From: CAYLJO01 sp964383905
GTDB lineage: Bacteria > Acidobacteriota > Blastocatellia > Pyrinomonadales > Pyrinomonadaceae
Assembly (NCBI GenBank): GCA_964383905.1
Contig: CAYLJO010000107.1
Location: forward strand, 1 to 21,455
Length of the DNA stretch: 21,455 bases
Direction: 5' to 3'
Positions 13,009 through 20,850 of the stretch are shown here, piece after piece. A program made the translations under genes and the position numbers. The number at the start of each line of letters is the position of its first letter. The stretch's first letter is position 1. The notes under the pieces are model-generated. The model saw only the letters and a list, made by a program, of their open reading frames with translations. It was not told the DNA's origin and searched no databases.

Positions 13009-16000
13009 TGCCGTCGGTCTCGCTGACCACCTCAATGTGCGCGGGGTAACCCGGCAAATCATCAAGCCATTGTCTGAATAGCGCGTGCAGGTCGTCGCGC
13101 GTCAACAGCCCGTAGCCGCTCGCAGGCAGGGACACCCGCAAAGCAGGCACGCTCGTTTTCTGCAAAGCCCGCTCGATAAGCTGTACGTCAGAGGGCGCCA
13201 GAGGCACCGGTATAATGCCTTGCGCCAGAACAGACGCGAGAGCGCGGGCGCGCGGCGCAATGCCCTCCGCCGCCGCCTCTTGCGCCAGAGATTCAAGGCT
13301 CTGGCTGAGATGCTTACTCCAGAGTGCGAGCGTCCGGCGGTGCCCCTCAAGGCCGCGCTTGACAAGGTCTTCGACCGCCTGGATAAGAAGCTGAGGCGAG
13401 TCGGCCTGCGCCAGATGGAATGAGCAGTAGCAGGTGGGCCTTTCGACAAGCAATTGCCGCACGGGAAGATCGCAATACACCCTCCGGGCTTGATCCAGCA
13501 TCCGTGCTGTTTCCTCCCAATATTGGGGATTGACTATTGATAACTGCGAGAGCGCCTCAAACTCCCGCCACTCATCGCTCCGCGTTAACAGGTCAGGGGC
13601 GCGCCGGTCGAAGGAAGCGCCCACTGACTTATTATGCTCGTCTACGTAATTGTCAGAGTAATGGGTGTGGAACTCCTGCCACATGAGATCGAAACGATTG
13701 ATCAAGTCCTGATCGAAGAGACTCTGCGTGTCGTCCGTGATCGCCAACAGGTCGCGGCGCGCGCGTTCTATTTCATCAACGCCGGTCGGCTCGGCCGACA
13801 GCAGGTAGTCGCGCGCCCTCTCGCGCCCTTCGAACGCGGTGACGAAGTTCGTTAACTGTGTCAGTTGCTGTGAACGCTGAGTAAAAGCTTCAGGCGAATC
13901 GGCGAAAGCGTCGGCGACGCGCTGCAAACCTTCTTCAAGCGAGATCATGTCGGCGAGCGCGGCCTCGACGGCATCAGCCGTGGACCCGAAACTCTTGCGC
14001 ACCGCCGCCGCCAGGTTCCACGAGTAGATCGTTAAGCTGTCGTCGGGCAGGGCGTCAAACTTTTCGAGAAGGCCCTGCTTCGACCATCCCTCGAGCCACT
14101 CGGAGAGCGCGGCACGTACGGCCGTCCGCGCCTCCGGGTCGGCGATGGACGCCAGGGAGGGACGATTCGTCAGCCGTCGCGCCCACGTGGTGAGTTCTTC
14201 AGCGCTGTGTAAAAGCGTCGCGGCCCGGGCAATGCCCGTGATTTCGTCCCACCTCAGCGTTTGATCCAGGGTGCGACGGCCGATCCGGTCGCCGTTCGCG
14301 GTGACGAGTTCGATGCGCCGTTGCGCGACGAGGGCGGCCAGGATCAAATGCTGCGTTTCGCGCAGGAAGCCGTAGGGCTCACGGCCGAGTTTCCGGCGCA
14401 CCGCATCAAGCGGCACGGTCTCGCCGCCGGCCTCATCCGTGATCGCCAGAACGTCCCTGATCCAGGATTGTTTCAACGCCTGATCGCCTGCTTCGAGCGT
14501 GAAGACGCCGCCGCGTAGCGAAGCAAGGCCGAGTGGGGCAGCGAAAAGACGCGCCAGTTCCTGCACGTTTCGGTCGGTCTGATTTGCGCCCCCGAAAAGA
14601 TCTCCCACCAGCCGTGCGACCTCGCCCTCGCCGAGCGTTTCTATGAACACCGGGTGCTGCGGGTAACGTGATTCGAGTAAAGACGACACCAACGGCGCAA
14701 GCGCGCCGGCGAGCGTTGCTGCGGCCCGCGCCTCCTCGGTGAAAGGGTGCGGGCCCGTCCCGGTCACGAATGTGCCGTTGTTGATGTAGATGCGTGTCCA
14801 GATGCGCTCGGCCAGTGCCGCGTGCGTCCTTTCCGCAGTTCGCGTCGTTTCTCCAAAATTAGTGAAGAATGAGGTGTCCGTGCGTAATACGACGAGGCGG
14901 CGCAAGACTTCCGCTTCCTCGGCAGACAGCGGCGCGGGCTGCCAGACGGCGGAAGTCGGCCCCCTCAGCGCAGCAATCTCGGCGGAGCGTTTCAACGCCG
15001 GGTCGCCCTCGGTAGCGCCCGTGGCTATCTCCGGCGCGAGCACGATGACCTCCCAATCGTAAGGGGCCGGATTGGCGCTTTGAACGCCCGGCGCGACGGG
15101 GCTTGCGCTCTCGTCCGGCGCCTGCCAGCTGATTCGACCGCGACGGCCCATCCCGCGCCACATGACGAAGAAATAGGCCGCGGTGGTCGCGCCCCCACTT
15201 TCGTCAGTCAGCGGCCAATCTTCAAAGCGTGGGCGCGCGACAACGCGCAGCAGTTCGCTAATACTAGCGTCTTCGCCGGTGATGCCCTGAGCGGCCGCGG
15301 CCAGCGCGGCATCGAATGCCGCCGTGGCGCTGATGCTGAAACGGTAGCGAGCCACCTCGCCCCCCTCCTCGCTCCGGTGGATGGAGTTAGGCGGCGCGGC
15401 TTCGGCGAAACGGGTCAGCATGCTCTCAATGAGCTTGATCGCCGTGTCCGGTGAAGCCTCGTCGTATATCAGTATGGCCGCGCCGAGCTCGCGCGCGGAT
15501 GAGCCGCGCCCGTCGAGCGAGAGGATGAAAAGGGCCTTCAGAACAAGCTTGGCCTGTAGGCGTTGCATGACCGGGAACTGCGTTGTGATATGTGTCGCCA
15601 ACTGGTCATACGCGTTGAAGGCGTCCTTTAGGTCTTCGGCCTTACGCAGATCGTATTCGGCACGGTCAAACACTTCGTCAAGCGCGATCAGCGAGTGTGC
15701 CGGGCGGTTGGTCGCCCGTGCGCCGGCGGCGGCGGCGAAAGGCAGGAAAGCGAAGGCGGGCGCGTAGAAACGCACGGCGGGCGCGATGTCGGCGATGATC
15801 GGATGGACCGGATAGATCGCGGCAAAGCGCGGCTCGCTCCAGTTAAAGCCCGGCACGGCGTTGCGCAACGTCAGGTATATATCGTGGATCGCGGTGCGGG
15901 CCTGATCATTCTTATGAAACAGGTGTACGTCGACGATTCGATAGAGGTGTTCGGGGTCAAGGTAATCTATCTGGAACGTTCCGGCGAGCGCGACGTTGGG

Positions 16001-16627
16001 GCCTTCTGCGCCCGCAATATCGTCGTCGAGGGCTAGCGCGATAAAGACGTTGACATTCGCGGTCACCGCGGCCAGCGCGCCGATCAGCGCGCCGTCGTCG
16101 CGCTCGACGCGGGTTTCGCGGCCCGGGGCCGTATCGATAACCAGCACGAGCGGGTCGCCACTGATACTCGCGGCCTTATTGAGCAGGTGCTCCGGTTCGA
16201 CCATCCAGTCCGCCTCGGCGCCACCGATGGCCGCGACGAGGGCGTCGGCGATCTCTTCCTGCAAAGCGGGGCGCGTGCCCCGTTCGACGCGAGCCACGAC
16301 GTAGCGGCGGCTTAATAAACGTCGCGCGCTCGCTGCGACGTGCGGGTCCGCCACGGTCGAGCGGAGGTCTGGGAAAGCGACGAGGGCGCCGAAGGCCGCC
16401 AGTGTATGACTTTTACCGACGCCGCGGACGCCGGCCAGGGCCCGCGCCGCACCGCGACCGCGCGGCAGGTCTGCGAGGGCATCGAGCCAGCGCGCGAGCA
16501 GGTCCGAAGTGGCATCCGTAAAACGGTAGGCGGCCAGAGAGCGCGGCAGATCGCTGATATGGTTCTGTACTTCGTCAAAAGCCTGTGGCTCGACAAAATC
16601 TTTGATCTTCCCTTGGACGCGTTTCAT
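12998..16627 (-). CDS. Large P-loop ATPase resembling BREX PglY/BrxC-type (DUF6079-like)
   Basis: A 1209-residue soluble protein. A Walker A motif GVRGVGKS spans 66-73. A Walker B-like strand LVLVID ends at D165 but lacks the usual following glutamate (T166, A167). A YPVHP block at 272-276 is followed by helical repeats, as in the large ATPases of BREX phage defence. The C-terminal part, near 895-1010, is rich in helices and coiled-coil-like stretches. A cysteine cluster near 1052-1071 (C1052, C1066, C1068, H1071 in PTCYCSFHL) may bind zinc. The similarity is by motif order and is uncertain. No methylase, protease or nuclease of a BREX system is nearby, so it may instead be a lineage-specific housekeeping NTPase. 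The ATG at 16627 has GGAG 14 bases upstream. It overlaps the next gene. Confidence 0.55.
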   Translation of the reverse strand: MKRVQGKIKDFVEPQAFDEVQNHISDLPRSLAAYRFTDATSDLLARWLDALADLPRGRGAARALAGVRGVGKSHTLAAFGALVAFPDLRSTVADPHVAASARRLLSRRYVVARVERGTRPALQEEIADALVAAIGGAEADWMVEPEHLLNKAASISGDPLVLVIDTAPGRETRVERDDGALIGALAAVTANVNVFIALALDDDIAGAEGPNVALAGTFQIDYLDPEHLYRIVDVHLFHKNDQARTAIHDIYLTLRNAVPGFNWSEPRFAAIYPVHPIIADIAPAVRFYAPAFAFLPFAAAAGARATNRPAHSLIALDEVFDRAEYDLRKAEDLKDAFNAYDQLATHITTQFPVMQRLQAKLVLKALFILSLDGRGSSARELGAAILIYDEASPDTAIKLIESMLTRFAEAAPPNSIHRSEEGGEVARYRFSISATAAFDAALAAAAQGITGEDASISELLRVVARPRFEDWPLTDESGGATTAAYFFVMWRGMGRRGRISWQAPDESASPVAPGVQSANPAPYDWEVIVLAPEIATGATEGDPALKRSAEIAALRGPTSAVWQPAPLSAEEAEVLRRLVVLRTDTSFFTNFGETTRTAERTHAALAERIWTRIYINNGTFVTGTGPHPFTEEARAAATLAGALAPLVSSLLESRYPQHPVFIETLGEGEVARLVGDLFGGANQTDRNVQELARLFAAPLGLASLRGGVFTLEAGDQALKQSWIRDVLAITDEAGGETVPLDAVRRKLGREPYGFLRETQHLILAALVAQRRIELVTANGDRIGRRTLDQTLRWDEITGIARAATLLHSAEELTTWARRLTNRPSLASIADPEARTAVRAALSEWLEGWSKQGLLEKFDALPDDSLTIYSWNLAAAVRKSFGSTADAVEAALADMISLEEGLQRVADAFADSPEAFTQRSQQLTQLTNFVTAFEGRERARDYLLSAEPTGVDEIERARRDLLAITDDTQSLFDQDLINRFDLMWQEFHTHYSDNYVDEHNKSVGASFDRRAPDLLTRSDEWREFEALSQLSIVNPQYWEETARMLDQARRVYCDLPVRQLLVERPTCYCSFHLAQADSPQLLIQAVEDLVKRGLEGHRRTLALWSKHLSQSLESLAQEAAAEGIAPRARALASVLAQGIIPVPLAPSDVQLIERALQKTSVPALRVSLPASGYGLLTRDDLHALFRQWLDDLPGYPAHIEVVSETDGNAG

Positions 16628-17006
16628 CGGGTCTTAATCGCTCCGGGGCAACGCCGTGAGGTGTTTGAATCGCTCATTTGGACTGTAGCACGAGCGCGGG
16701 CGGCGTGCAATCCTTATACTTTTGCTGCCGCTTGCTTTATAATGGAGGCACGGTCAAACGAAAAGGTGGGTCATCCGTGCCGCCGATCTTAATTCCAGCG
16801 ATAAAGGCCCGTCAGGTACGCAACCTTGTGGAGGCGTCACGGCATCATAATCCGGCTAAGCGCCGGAAAAGCTGTCGCCTTTGACCCCTTCGCCGGCACG
16901 TCCACCTAATTCTCGTTTTCACCGCGGCCGATCCGCACATAGGAGTTCCGCCATCGAGCGCTTTCTCCCTTGCGGCAACAGGTTACGCCAAGATTCGGAG
17001 GTTTTC
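16628..17006. other. Divergent promoter region between the large ATPase and M48 genes
   Basis: 379 bases separate two divergent genes. TATAAT at 16738-16743 points to a + strand promoter, though no consensus -35 is visible. GGCACGG (16747-16753) pairs with CCGTGCC (16775-16781) just after it, and CCGGC (16852-16856) pairs with GCCGG (16862-16866). A possible 35-codon ORF lies between. The last 120 bases before the protease hold only its ribosome site. I compared the stretch with known riboswitch consensus patterns from memory and found no match. Confidence 0.35.
16777..16884 (+). CDS. Possible small basic ORF, 35 codons
   Basis: A GTG at 16777 with AGGTGGG at 16764-16770 opens a frame ending at TGA 16882-16884. 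The peptide begins VPPILIPAIKARQVRNLVEA and ends in a strongly basic tail (KRRKSCRL). It sits just after the TATAAT-type box in the leader of the M48 protease gene. It could be a leader peptide or chance. The absence of a matched family keeps this low. Confidence 0.2.
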   Translation: MPPILIPAIKARQVRNLVEASRHHNPAKRRKSCRL

Positions 17007-18239
17007 ATGAGTAGCCGTTTCTCCCGCATCGCAACCGCCCTCGCACTCACCATCTGTTTGTGGACCAGCGCCATCGCCGGTAGCGCGGCAAAGCTACCGC
17101 AGCAAACGCAAGACCAGACAACCAGCCAGACACAAGGAACCGGGGATAATAAAGCGCCTGCTTCGGCCGCTCCGAAGAGCACAGGTCGTCCGCTCTCGAC
17201 CAACGAAGACCCGAGCATGATCGGGAAGCGTAATATCGGTAAGGGCGTCTGGAGTAAGATCCCGTTGTTGAGTACGGGGACGCAAAAGGAGGTGGCGATA
17301 GGCCGCGAACTGGCGGCCGAAGTGGAAAAGCAGGCGAAGATGGTAGACGACCCGGTAGTTACGGAATACGTTAATCGGGTCGGCCAGAATGTTGTGCTCC
17401 ATTCGGATGCGAAGGTGCCGTTTACGATTAAGGTCATTGATTCCGATGAGGTCAACGCCTTCGCGCTGCCGGGGGGGTTCTTCTTCGTCAATAAGGGCTT
17501 GATCCTCGCCGCCGACAACGAGGCGGAACTCGCCGGCGTAATGGCCCACGAGATCGCCCACGTCGCGGCGCGTCACGCGATGGAGAATCAAGCCAAAATG
17601 AATGCCATGCAGATCGGCGCGATCGCCGGGACTATCCTGACCGGCGGCATCTTAGGCGAGGTCATTTATGACACGGCCGGCCTCTGGCTGCCCTTATCTT
17701 TTCTGAAATTCAGCCGCAACGCGGAAGCGGAAGCGGACCGCCTCGGCGTGCAGTACCTTTACGCTTCCGGTTACGACCCGAACGCGATGGCGACGATGTT
17801 TGAGAAGTTATCGGCCCAGAATAAGAAGAAGCCCGGCCTGATTTCCAAAGCGTTTGCTTCACATCCGGCGCCACCGGATCGGCGCGCCGCTTCGATAGCG
17901 CTTGTCGCGCGGTTTCCGGAACGGGAAGAATACGTTGTCAATACTTCCGAATTTCAGAAAGTCAAAGCGCGCCTACTGAGATTATCGAACGCGCGGGCAA
18001 CAACCGCTGGGAATATTGCTAGTGGCGATGCGGGGGCACCCGGGCGCCCGACGCTGAAACGCCGTCAGCCAACGCCCGACGAATCAACCACTTCGTCTGA
18101 CTCAAACGGATCGACCACCACGTCTGCTTCAAACGGAGGACAGAATCCGTCGGATTCGAAGGCACCTGAGCCGCCGAAGCTGAGGCGCAGAGATGTACCT
18201 AATCCGCCCGCTTCTTCACAGCCGAATGATCAGCCGTAA
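17007..18239 (+). CDS. M48-family zinc metalloprotease, exported
   Basis: A 410-residue protease. Residues 1-28 form a signal peptide (SRFSR, then a hydrophobic ALALTICLW core, then SAIAGSAA). The catalytic HEIAH motif lies at 181-185 in a MAHEIAHVAARHA helix. E240 in the NAEAEAD segment is the probable third zinc ligand. The layout resembles BepA/YfgC-type periplasmic M48 enzymes that clear misassembled outer-membrane proteins, but without TPR repeats. Residues from about 335 on are Ser/Thr/Pro/Asn-rich, with LKRR and KLRRR repeats, and look disordered. The open frame begins at 16881, but the ATG at 17007 has GGAGG at 16997-17001, five bases ahead, and opens the signal peptide. A strong terminator follows. 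Confidence 0.92.
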   Translation: MSSRFSRIATALALTICLWTSAIAGSAAKLPQQTQDQTTSQTQGTGDNKAPASAAPKSTGRPLSTNEDPSMIGKRNIGKGVWSKIPLLSTGTQKEVAIGRELAAEVEKQAKMVDDPVVTEYVNRVGQNVVLHSDAKVPFTIKVIDSDEVNAFALPGGFFFVNKGLILAADNEAELAGVMAHEIAHVAARHAMENQAKMNAMQIGAIAGTILTGGILGEVIYDTAGLWLPLSFLKFSRNAEAEADRLGVQYLYASGYDPNAMATMFEKLSAQNKKKPGLISKAFASHPAPPDRRAASIALVARFPEREEYVVNTSEFQKVKARLLRLSNARATTAGNIASGDAGAPGRPTLKRRQPTPDESTTSSDSNGSTTTSASNGGQNPSDSKAPEPPKLRRRDVPNPPASSQPNDQP

Positions 18240-18263
18240 GTGCTTGATATACATGTTCAGCGA

Positions 18264-18304
18264 AAGAGGGGCTCTCCGGCATGTCACGCCGGAGAGCCCC
18301 TCTT
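18264..18304 (+). terminator. Strong stem-loop terminator after the M48 protease gene
   Basis: AAGAGGGGCTCTCCGGC (18264-18280) and GCCGGAGAGCCCCTCTT (18288-18304) form a perfect 17-bp stem around a seven-base loop, 24 bases after the stop. The T-run afterwards is short, but the stem is exceptionally stable and could stop transcription in both directions. It separates the protease from the ribosomal block. Confidence 0.85.
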
Positions 18305-18428
18305 ATGCGCGGAAGTAGCAAGTCGCAGTGTAAACGGCCATCACGGTGGTGGTTCAATCCGGTCTGCAAACCGTTGTGCCACAACGGGCTATTTTGCGAA
18401 CCGGCCTGTTACTGTCACAATCTCGAAC

Positions 18429-18458
18429 TTGACATTTTTTGGGGCATTTTTGTATTCT
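18429..18458 (+). promoter_or_regulatory. Sigma-70-type promoter for rplM-rpsI
   Basis: A perfect -35 TTGACA (18429-18434) and a -10 TATTCT (18453-18458), 18 bases apart and preceded by TG, lie 42 bases before the rplM start. The spacer is T-rich. This is the best promoter in the window and fits a highly expressed ribosomal operon. Confidence 0.8.
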
Positions 18459-18500
18459 AGCCGTTCGCGTTTTAGACGCTTTAATTTGAGAGAGCTATCT

Positions 18501-18965
18501 ATGTCAACATACTTTCCCAGCGGTGTCGGGCTGGCCGAAAATCGTAAATGGTACGTCGTGGACGCGGAGGGTCAGACGGTCGGGAGGCTCGCGACAGAAG
18601 TCGCCAGCATTCTGACCGGCAAACGCAACCCGCGATGGACGCCCTTTCTGGATATGGGCGATCATGTGATTGTGATCAACGCGCGGAAGGCGGTGTTCAA
18701 AGGCTCGAAGGCGGAGCAGAAAGTTTATCGCCGCCACACGCTGTATCCCGGCGGCCTACGTGAGATTTCCGTGCAAGACCAATTTGCGAAGCACCCGGAG
18801 CGCGTGATTGAATTGGCGGTTAAAGGCATGCTGCCGAAAACCAAACTCGGTCGCGCGATGGCTAAGAAGTTAAAGATTTATCCGGACGCCAACCACCCGC
18901 ACACCGCGCAACAACCGCAAACGCTCGACATCACTTCGCGCTCAAACCCGAAAAGCAATCAATAG
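18501..18965 (+). CDS. rplM: 50S ribosomal protein L13
   Basis: A 154-residue L13, an early-assembling protein of the large subunit that binds 23S rRNA. Family blocks are present: WYVVDAEGQTVGRLATEVAS near residues 18-37, GDHVIVINARK near 53-63, KVYRRHTLYPGGL near 74-86, and GMLPKTKLGRAMAKKLKIY near 112-130. The usual length is 140-150; a polar tail of about ten residues follows. The frame is open from 18240, but that extension runs through the terminator and promoter. GAGAG at 18488-18492 precedes the ATG at 18501. It forms an operon with rpsI, as in most bacteria. Confidence 0.98.
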   Translation: MSTYFPSGVGLAENRKWYVVDAEGQTVGRLATEVASILTGKRNPRWTPFLDMGDHVIVINARKAVFKGSKAEQKVYRRHTLYPGGLREISVQDQFAKHPERVIELAVKGMLPKTKLGRAMAKKLKIYPDANHPHTAQQPQTLDITSRSNPKSNQ

Positions 18966-18986
18966 ATCTGAAGGAAACGAAAAGCT

Positions 18987-19379
18987 GTGGCTGAGATTCA
19001 ATATTACGGGACGGGGCGGCGCAAAACTTCGACGGCCCGCGTCTATTTGCGGCCCGGCGCGGGCGAGGTCAAAATCAATCGTAAATCTTTTGAACAATAC
19101 TTTCCCAACGAGGCGCTGCGCATGATCATTCGCCAGCCGTTGCAATTAACCGAGACGGCGAATAAGTTTGACATCCTCGTTAACGTTGACGGGGGCGGCC
19201 CGGCCGGGCAGGCCGGGGCGATCCGCCACGGCATCACGCGCGCCTTGATCGAGTTCAACGCTGACCTGCGCCCGACCTTGAAGCATGCCGGACTCGTCAC
19301 GCGCGACCCGCGCATTAAAGAACGTAAGAAATACGGACAGAAGGGCGCACGCAAGCGCTTCCAGTTCTCGAAGAGATAG
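18987..19379 (+). CDS. rpsI: 30S ribosomal protein S9
   Basis: A 130-residue S9. It begins near IQYYGTGRRKTSTARVYLRP (residues 4-23) and ends KKYGQKGARKRFQFSKR, whose terminal SKR contacts the P-site tRNA anticodon loop. GGGPAGQAGAIRHGI near 71-85 is the central hallmark. The start is a GTG at 18987 with AAGGA at 18971-18975 upstream. It follows rplM by 21 bases. Confidence 0.98.
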   Translation: MAEIQYYGTGRRKTSTARVYLRPGAGEVKINRKSFEQYFPNEALRMIIRQPLQLTETANKFDILVNVDGGGPAGQAGAIRHGITRALIEFNADLRPTLKHAGLVTRDPRIKERKKYGQKGARKRFQFSKR

Positions 19380-19389
19380 TAGGGGAAGG

Positions 19390-19447
19390 ATGAACGGCGC
19401 AGTGATGAATAAACTAATTCCCCGTTCAGCGTTCATTGTTCATCACT
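19390..19447. repeat. Interleaved inverted and heptamer repeats after rpsI
   Basis: TGAACGG (19391-19397) pairs with CCGTTCA (19422-19428), and AGTGATGAA (19401-19409) with TTCATCACT (19439-19447). The two stems cross, so they are alternatives or form a pseudoknot. The right side is three heptamers GTTCAGC, GTTCATT, GTTCATC (19424-19444). No T-run follows. It lies between rpsI and rpsB and may be a mobile-repeat remnant or a regulatory fold. Confidence 0.5.
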
Positions 19448-19464
19448 GATCTTAATTCCATTGT

Positions 19465-19530
19465 CGCCGCCTTGATTGGTTGCTTTCCTGTGGAGTAGTC
19501 CGATGGCTGCGGCGAGTACATTAAACCAAT
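19465..19530 (+). promoter_or_regulatory. Candidate rpsB leader pseudoknot
   Basis: CGCCGC (19465-19470) can pair with GCGGCG (19509-19514), and ATTGGTT (19475-19481) with AACCAAT (19524-19530). The two helices cross, giving an H-type pseudoknot that ends about ten bases before the rpsB ribosome site. In gammaproteobacteria the rpsB leader is known to carry an S2-binding pseudoknot for autoregulation; whether this is an analogue is inference. Confidence 0.4.
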
Positions 19531-19571
19531 TCACGTTGAAGGAGATTCCCTTTTGGCTTCGGTTACGATGA
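19503..19571 (+). CDS. Possible leader ORF overlapping the rpsB start
   Basis: An ATG at 19503 with GGAG at 19492-19495 opens 22 codons (beginning MAAASTLNQF) that end at TGA 19569-19571, 16 bases inside rpsB in another frame. Its ribosome site and start lie within the loop of the candidate pseudoknot. Translation of it would unfold the leader or compete with rpsB initiation. Confidence 0.25.
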   Translation: MAAASTLNQFTLKEIPFWLRLR

Positions 19572-20617
19572 AAGAACTTCTGGAGGCCGGCGTACACTTC
19601 GGCCACCAGGTCAGGCGCTGGAACCCGAAAATGAAGGAATATATTTTCGGCGAGCGCAACGGCATCTACATCATTGATCTACAAAAAACACAGCGCATGT
19701 TCCGCGACGCGATCAACTTCATCACCAATCTGGTGGCGGAGGATCGCGGCCGGACGGTGCTTTTTGTTGGCACGAAGCGTCAGGCGCAGGACGCGATCCG
19801 CGAAGAGGCCGAGCGCGCCGGCCAGTACTATGTCAACCAACGCTGGCTCGGGGGCCTGCTGACAAATTTCCAGACCGTTCAGAAATCCATCAAGCGTTTG
19901 AAAGACCTCGAGGCGATGCAGTCGGACGGCCGCTACGAGAAGTTGACCAAGAAAGAGCGCATTAAGCTCGACCGAGAACGTGAAAGCCTGACAAAGAATC
20001 TTTCTGGCATCAAGGGCATGACTCGCCTGCCCGACGCAATCTTTATCATCGACGTTCGCAAAGAGGAGATCGCCGTCGCGGAAGCGAACCGGCTCGGCAT
20101 CCCTGTGGTCGCGGTGGTTGATACTAACTGTTCGCCCGAAGGCATCGATTACGTCATCCCGGGCAATGATGATGCTCTCCGCGCCGTTCGCCTCTTCGCT
20201 TCGCGCATCGCCGACGCGGTGCTCGAAGGCCAGCAAATGGTTACAGAAGGCGCTGAAGAAGCGGCCGCGGGCGTGGAAAAAGAAGCAGCCGAGGAGGTTG
20301 ACGGAAGGCCCCGCCGCCGCGCCGGCGCCGATACTACCAGCACCGTGACCACGCGCCGTGACCCCGGACTCGAGCCGGAGAACGTGACGGACATGGGAGC
20401 GGCCGCGCCCTCAACGGAGACGCAAACATCGGTTCCCGGCAATCGGGGTTTTGGTACGACGGGCCAGCAACCTGATAGCGTCGGCGACCACCCGCAGGCC
20501 GGCACCGGGGCCCCTGTCCGGGGGGCAACCGGGGGCGGTGATGGGGAGAGCAAAACGGAACCGCAATCCTCTCCGGAACAGGACAAGGGTGCGGAATCCG
20601 TCGGCGTGGCAAGCTAG
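19553..20617 (+). CDS. rpsB: 30S ribosomal protein S2 with a long C-terminal tail
   Basis: A 354-residue S2, needed for S1 binding and completion of the small subunit. The core shows MKELLEAGVHFGHQ (6-19), RRWNPKMKEYIFGERNGIYI (21-40), NQRWLGGLLTNF (95-106) and VDTNCSPEGIDYVIPGNDDA (189-208). Residues after about 228 form an acidic Ala/Glu stretch, then a Gly/Pro/Thr/Ser-rich, probably disordered tail of some 127 residues, against a usual total of about 230-260. AAGGAGA at 19539-19545 lies seven bases before a TTG at 19553. The first in-frame ATG (19568) is too far, so TTG is the start, unusual for such a highly expressed gene. Confidence 0.96.
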   Translation: MASVTMKELLEAGVHFGHQVRRWNPKMKEYIFGERNGIYIIDLQKTQRMFRDAINFITNLVAEDRGRTVLFVGTKRQAQDAIREEAERAGQYYVNQRWLGGLLTNFQTVQKSIKRLKDLEAMQSDGRYEKLTKKERIKLDRERESLTKNLSGIKGMTRLPDAIFIIDVRKEEIAVAEANRLGIPVVAVVDTNCSPEGIDYVIPGNDDALRAVRLFASRIADAVLEGQQMVTEGAEEAAAGVEKEAAEEVDGRPRRRAGADTTSTVTTRRDPGLEPENVTDMGAAAPSTETQTSVPGNRGFGTTGQQPDSVGDHPQAGTGAPVRGATGGGDGESKTEPQSSPEQDKGAESVGVAS

Positions 20618-20706
20618 AGCGGGTTGTCATCCGCCGGCCCAAGACCGTGGCCGCCTCGGATGGAGACCCTGAGATAAGAGCGAACAGAGAATTTTCAGTT
20701 TCGGCG

Positions 20707-20750
20707 AGCGCAGCCTCTCACGCGGGACTTTCCGCCGGGCTGCGCTTTAT
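20707..20750 (+). terminator. Stem-loop terminator or attenuator between rpsB and tsf
   Basis: AGCGCAGCC (20707-20715) pairs with GGCTGCGCT (20738-20746), with an inner GCGG/CCGC stem (20722-20725, 20732-20735), followed by TTTATTAT. It lies in the 233-base gap between the two genes, so tsf may have its own promoter or receive read-through only. Confidence 0.6.
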
Positions 20751-20812
20751 TATGAAAGCAGAGTAGCCGGCCCTCAATAATCGACAAAGGGTTCTACTGG
20801 AAACCGGCCACA

Positions 20813-20833
20813 GATTACTAACTACTGATTACT
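20813..20833. repeat. Three heptamer units before tsf
   Basis: GATTACT, AACTACT and GATTACT follow each other without a gap, ending 17 bases before the tsf ATG. They have the same unit length as the repeats ahead of mutL and ypdA. Confidence 0.55.
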
Positions 20834-20850
20834 ATTTCGGGGGATTTACC

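Noticed and set aside
12998..16627. Complete BREX phage-defence system
   Set aside because: Only one ATPase of uncertain similarity is present; no PglX methylase, PglZ phosphatase or BrxL/Lon gene is in the window.
16738..16880. Cyclic-di-GMP (GEMM) or other known riboswitch
   Set aside because: GGTCAAAC and nearby bases gave a weak resemblance, but the tetraloop-receptor parts and the conserved helices of GEMM are absent.
18240..18500. N-terminal extension of rplM by 87 codons
   Set aside because: The extension would run through a strong terminator hairpin and the rplM promoter; L13 begins at 18501 with a ribosome site.
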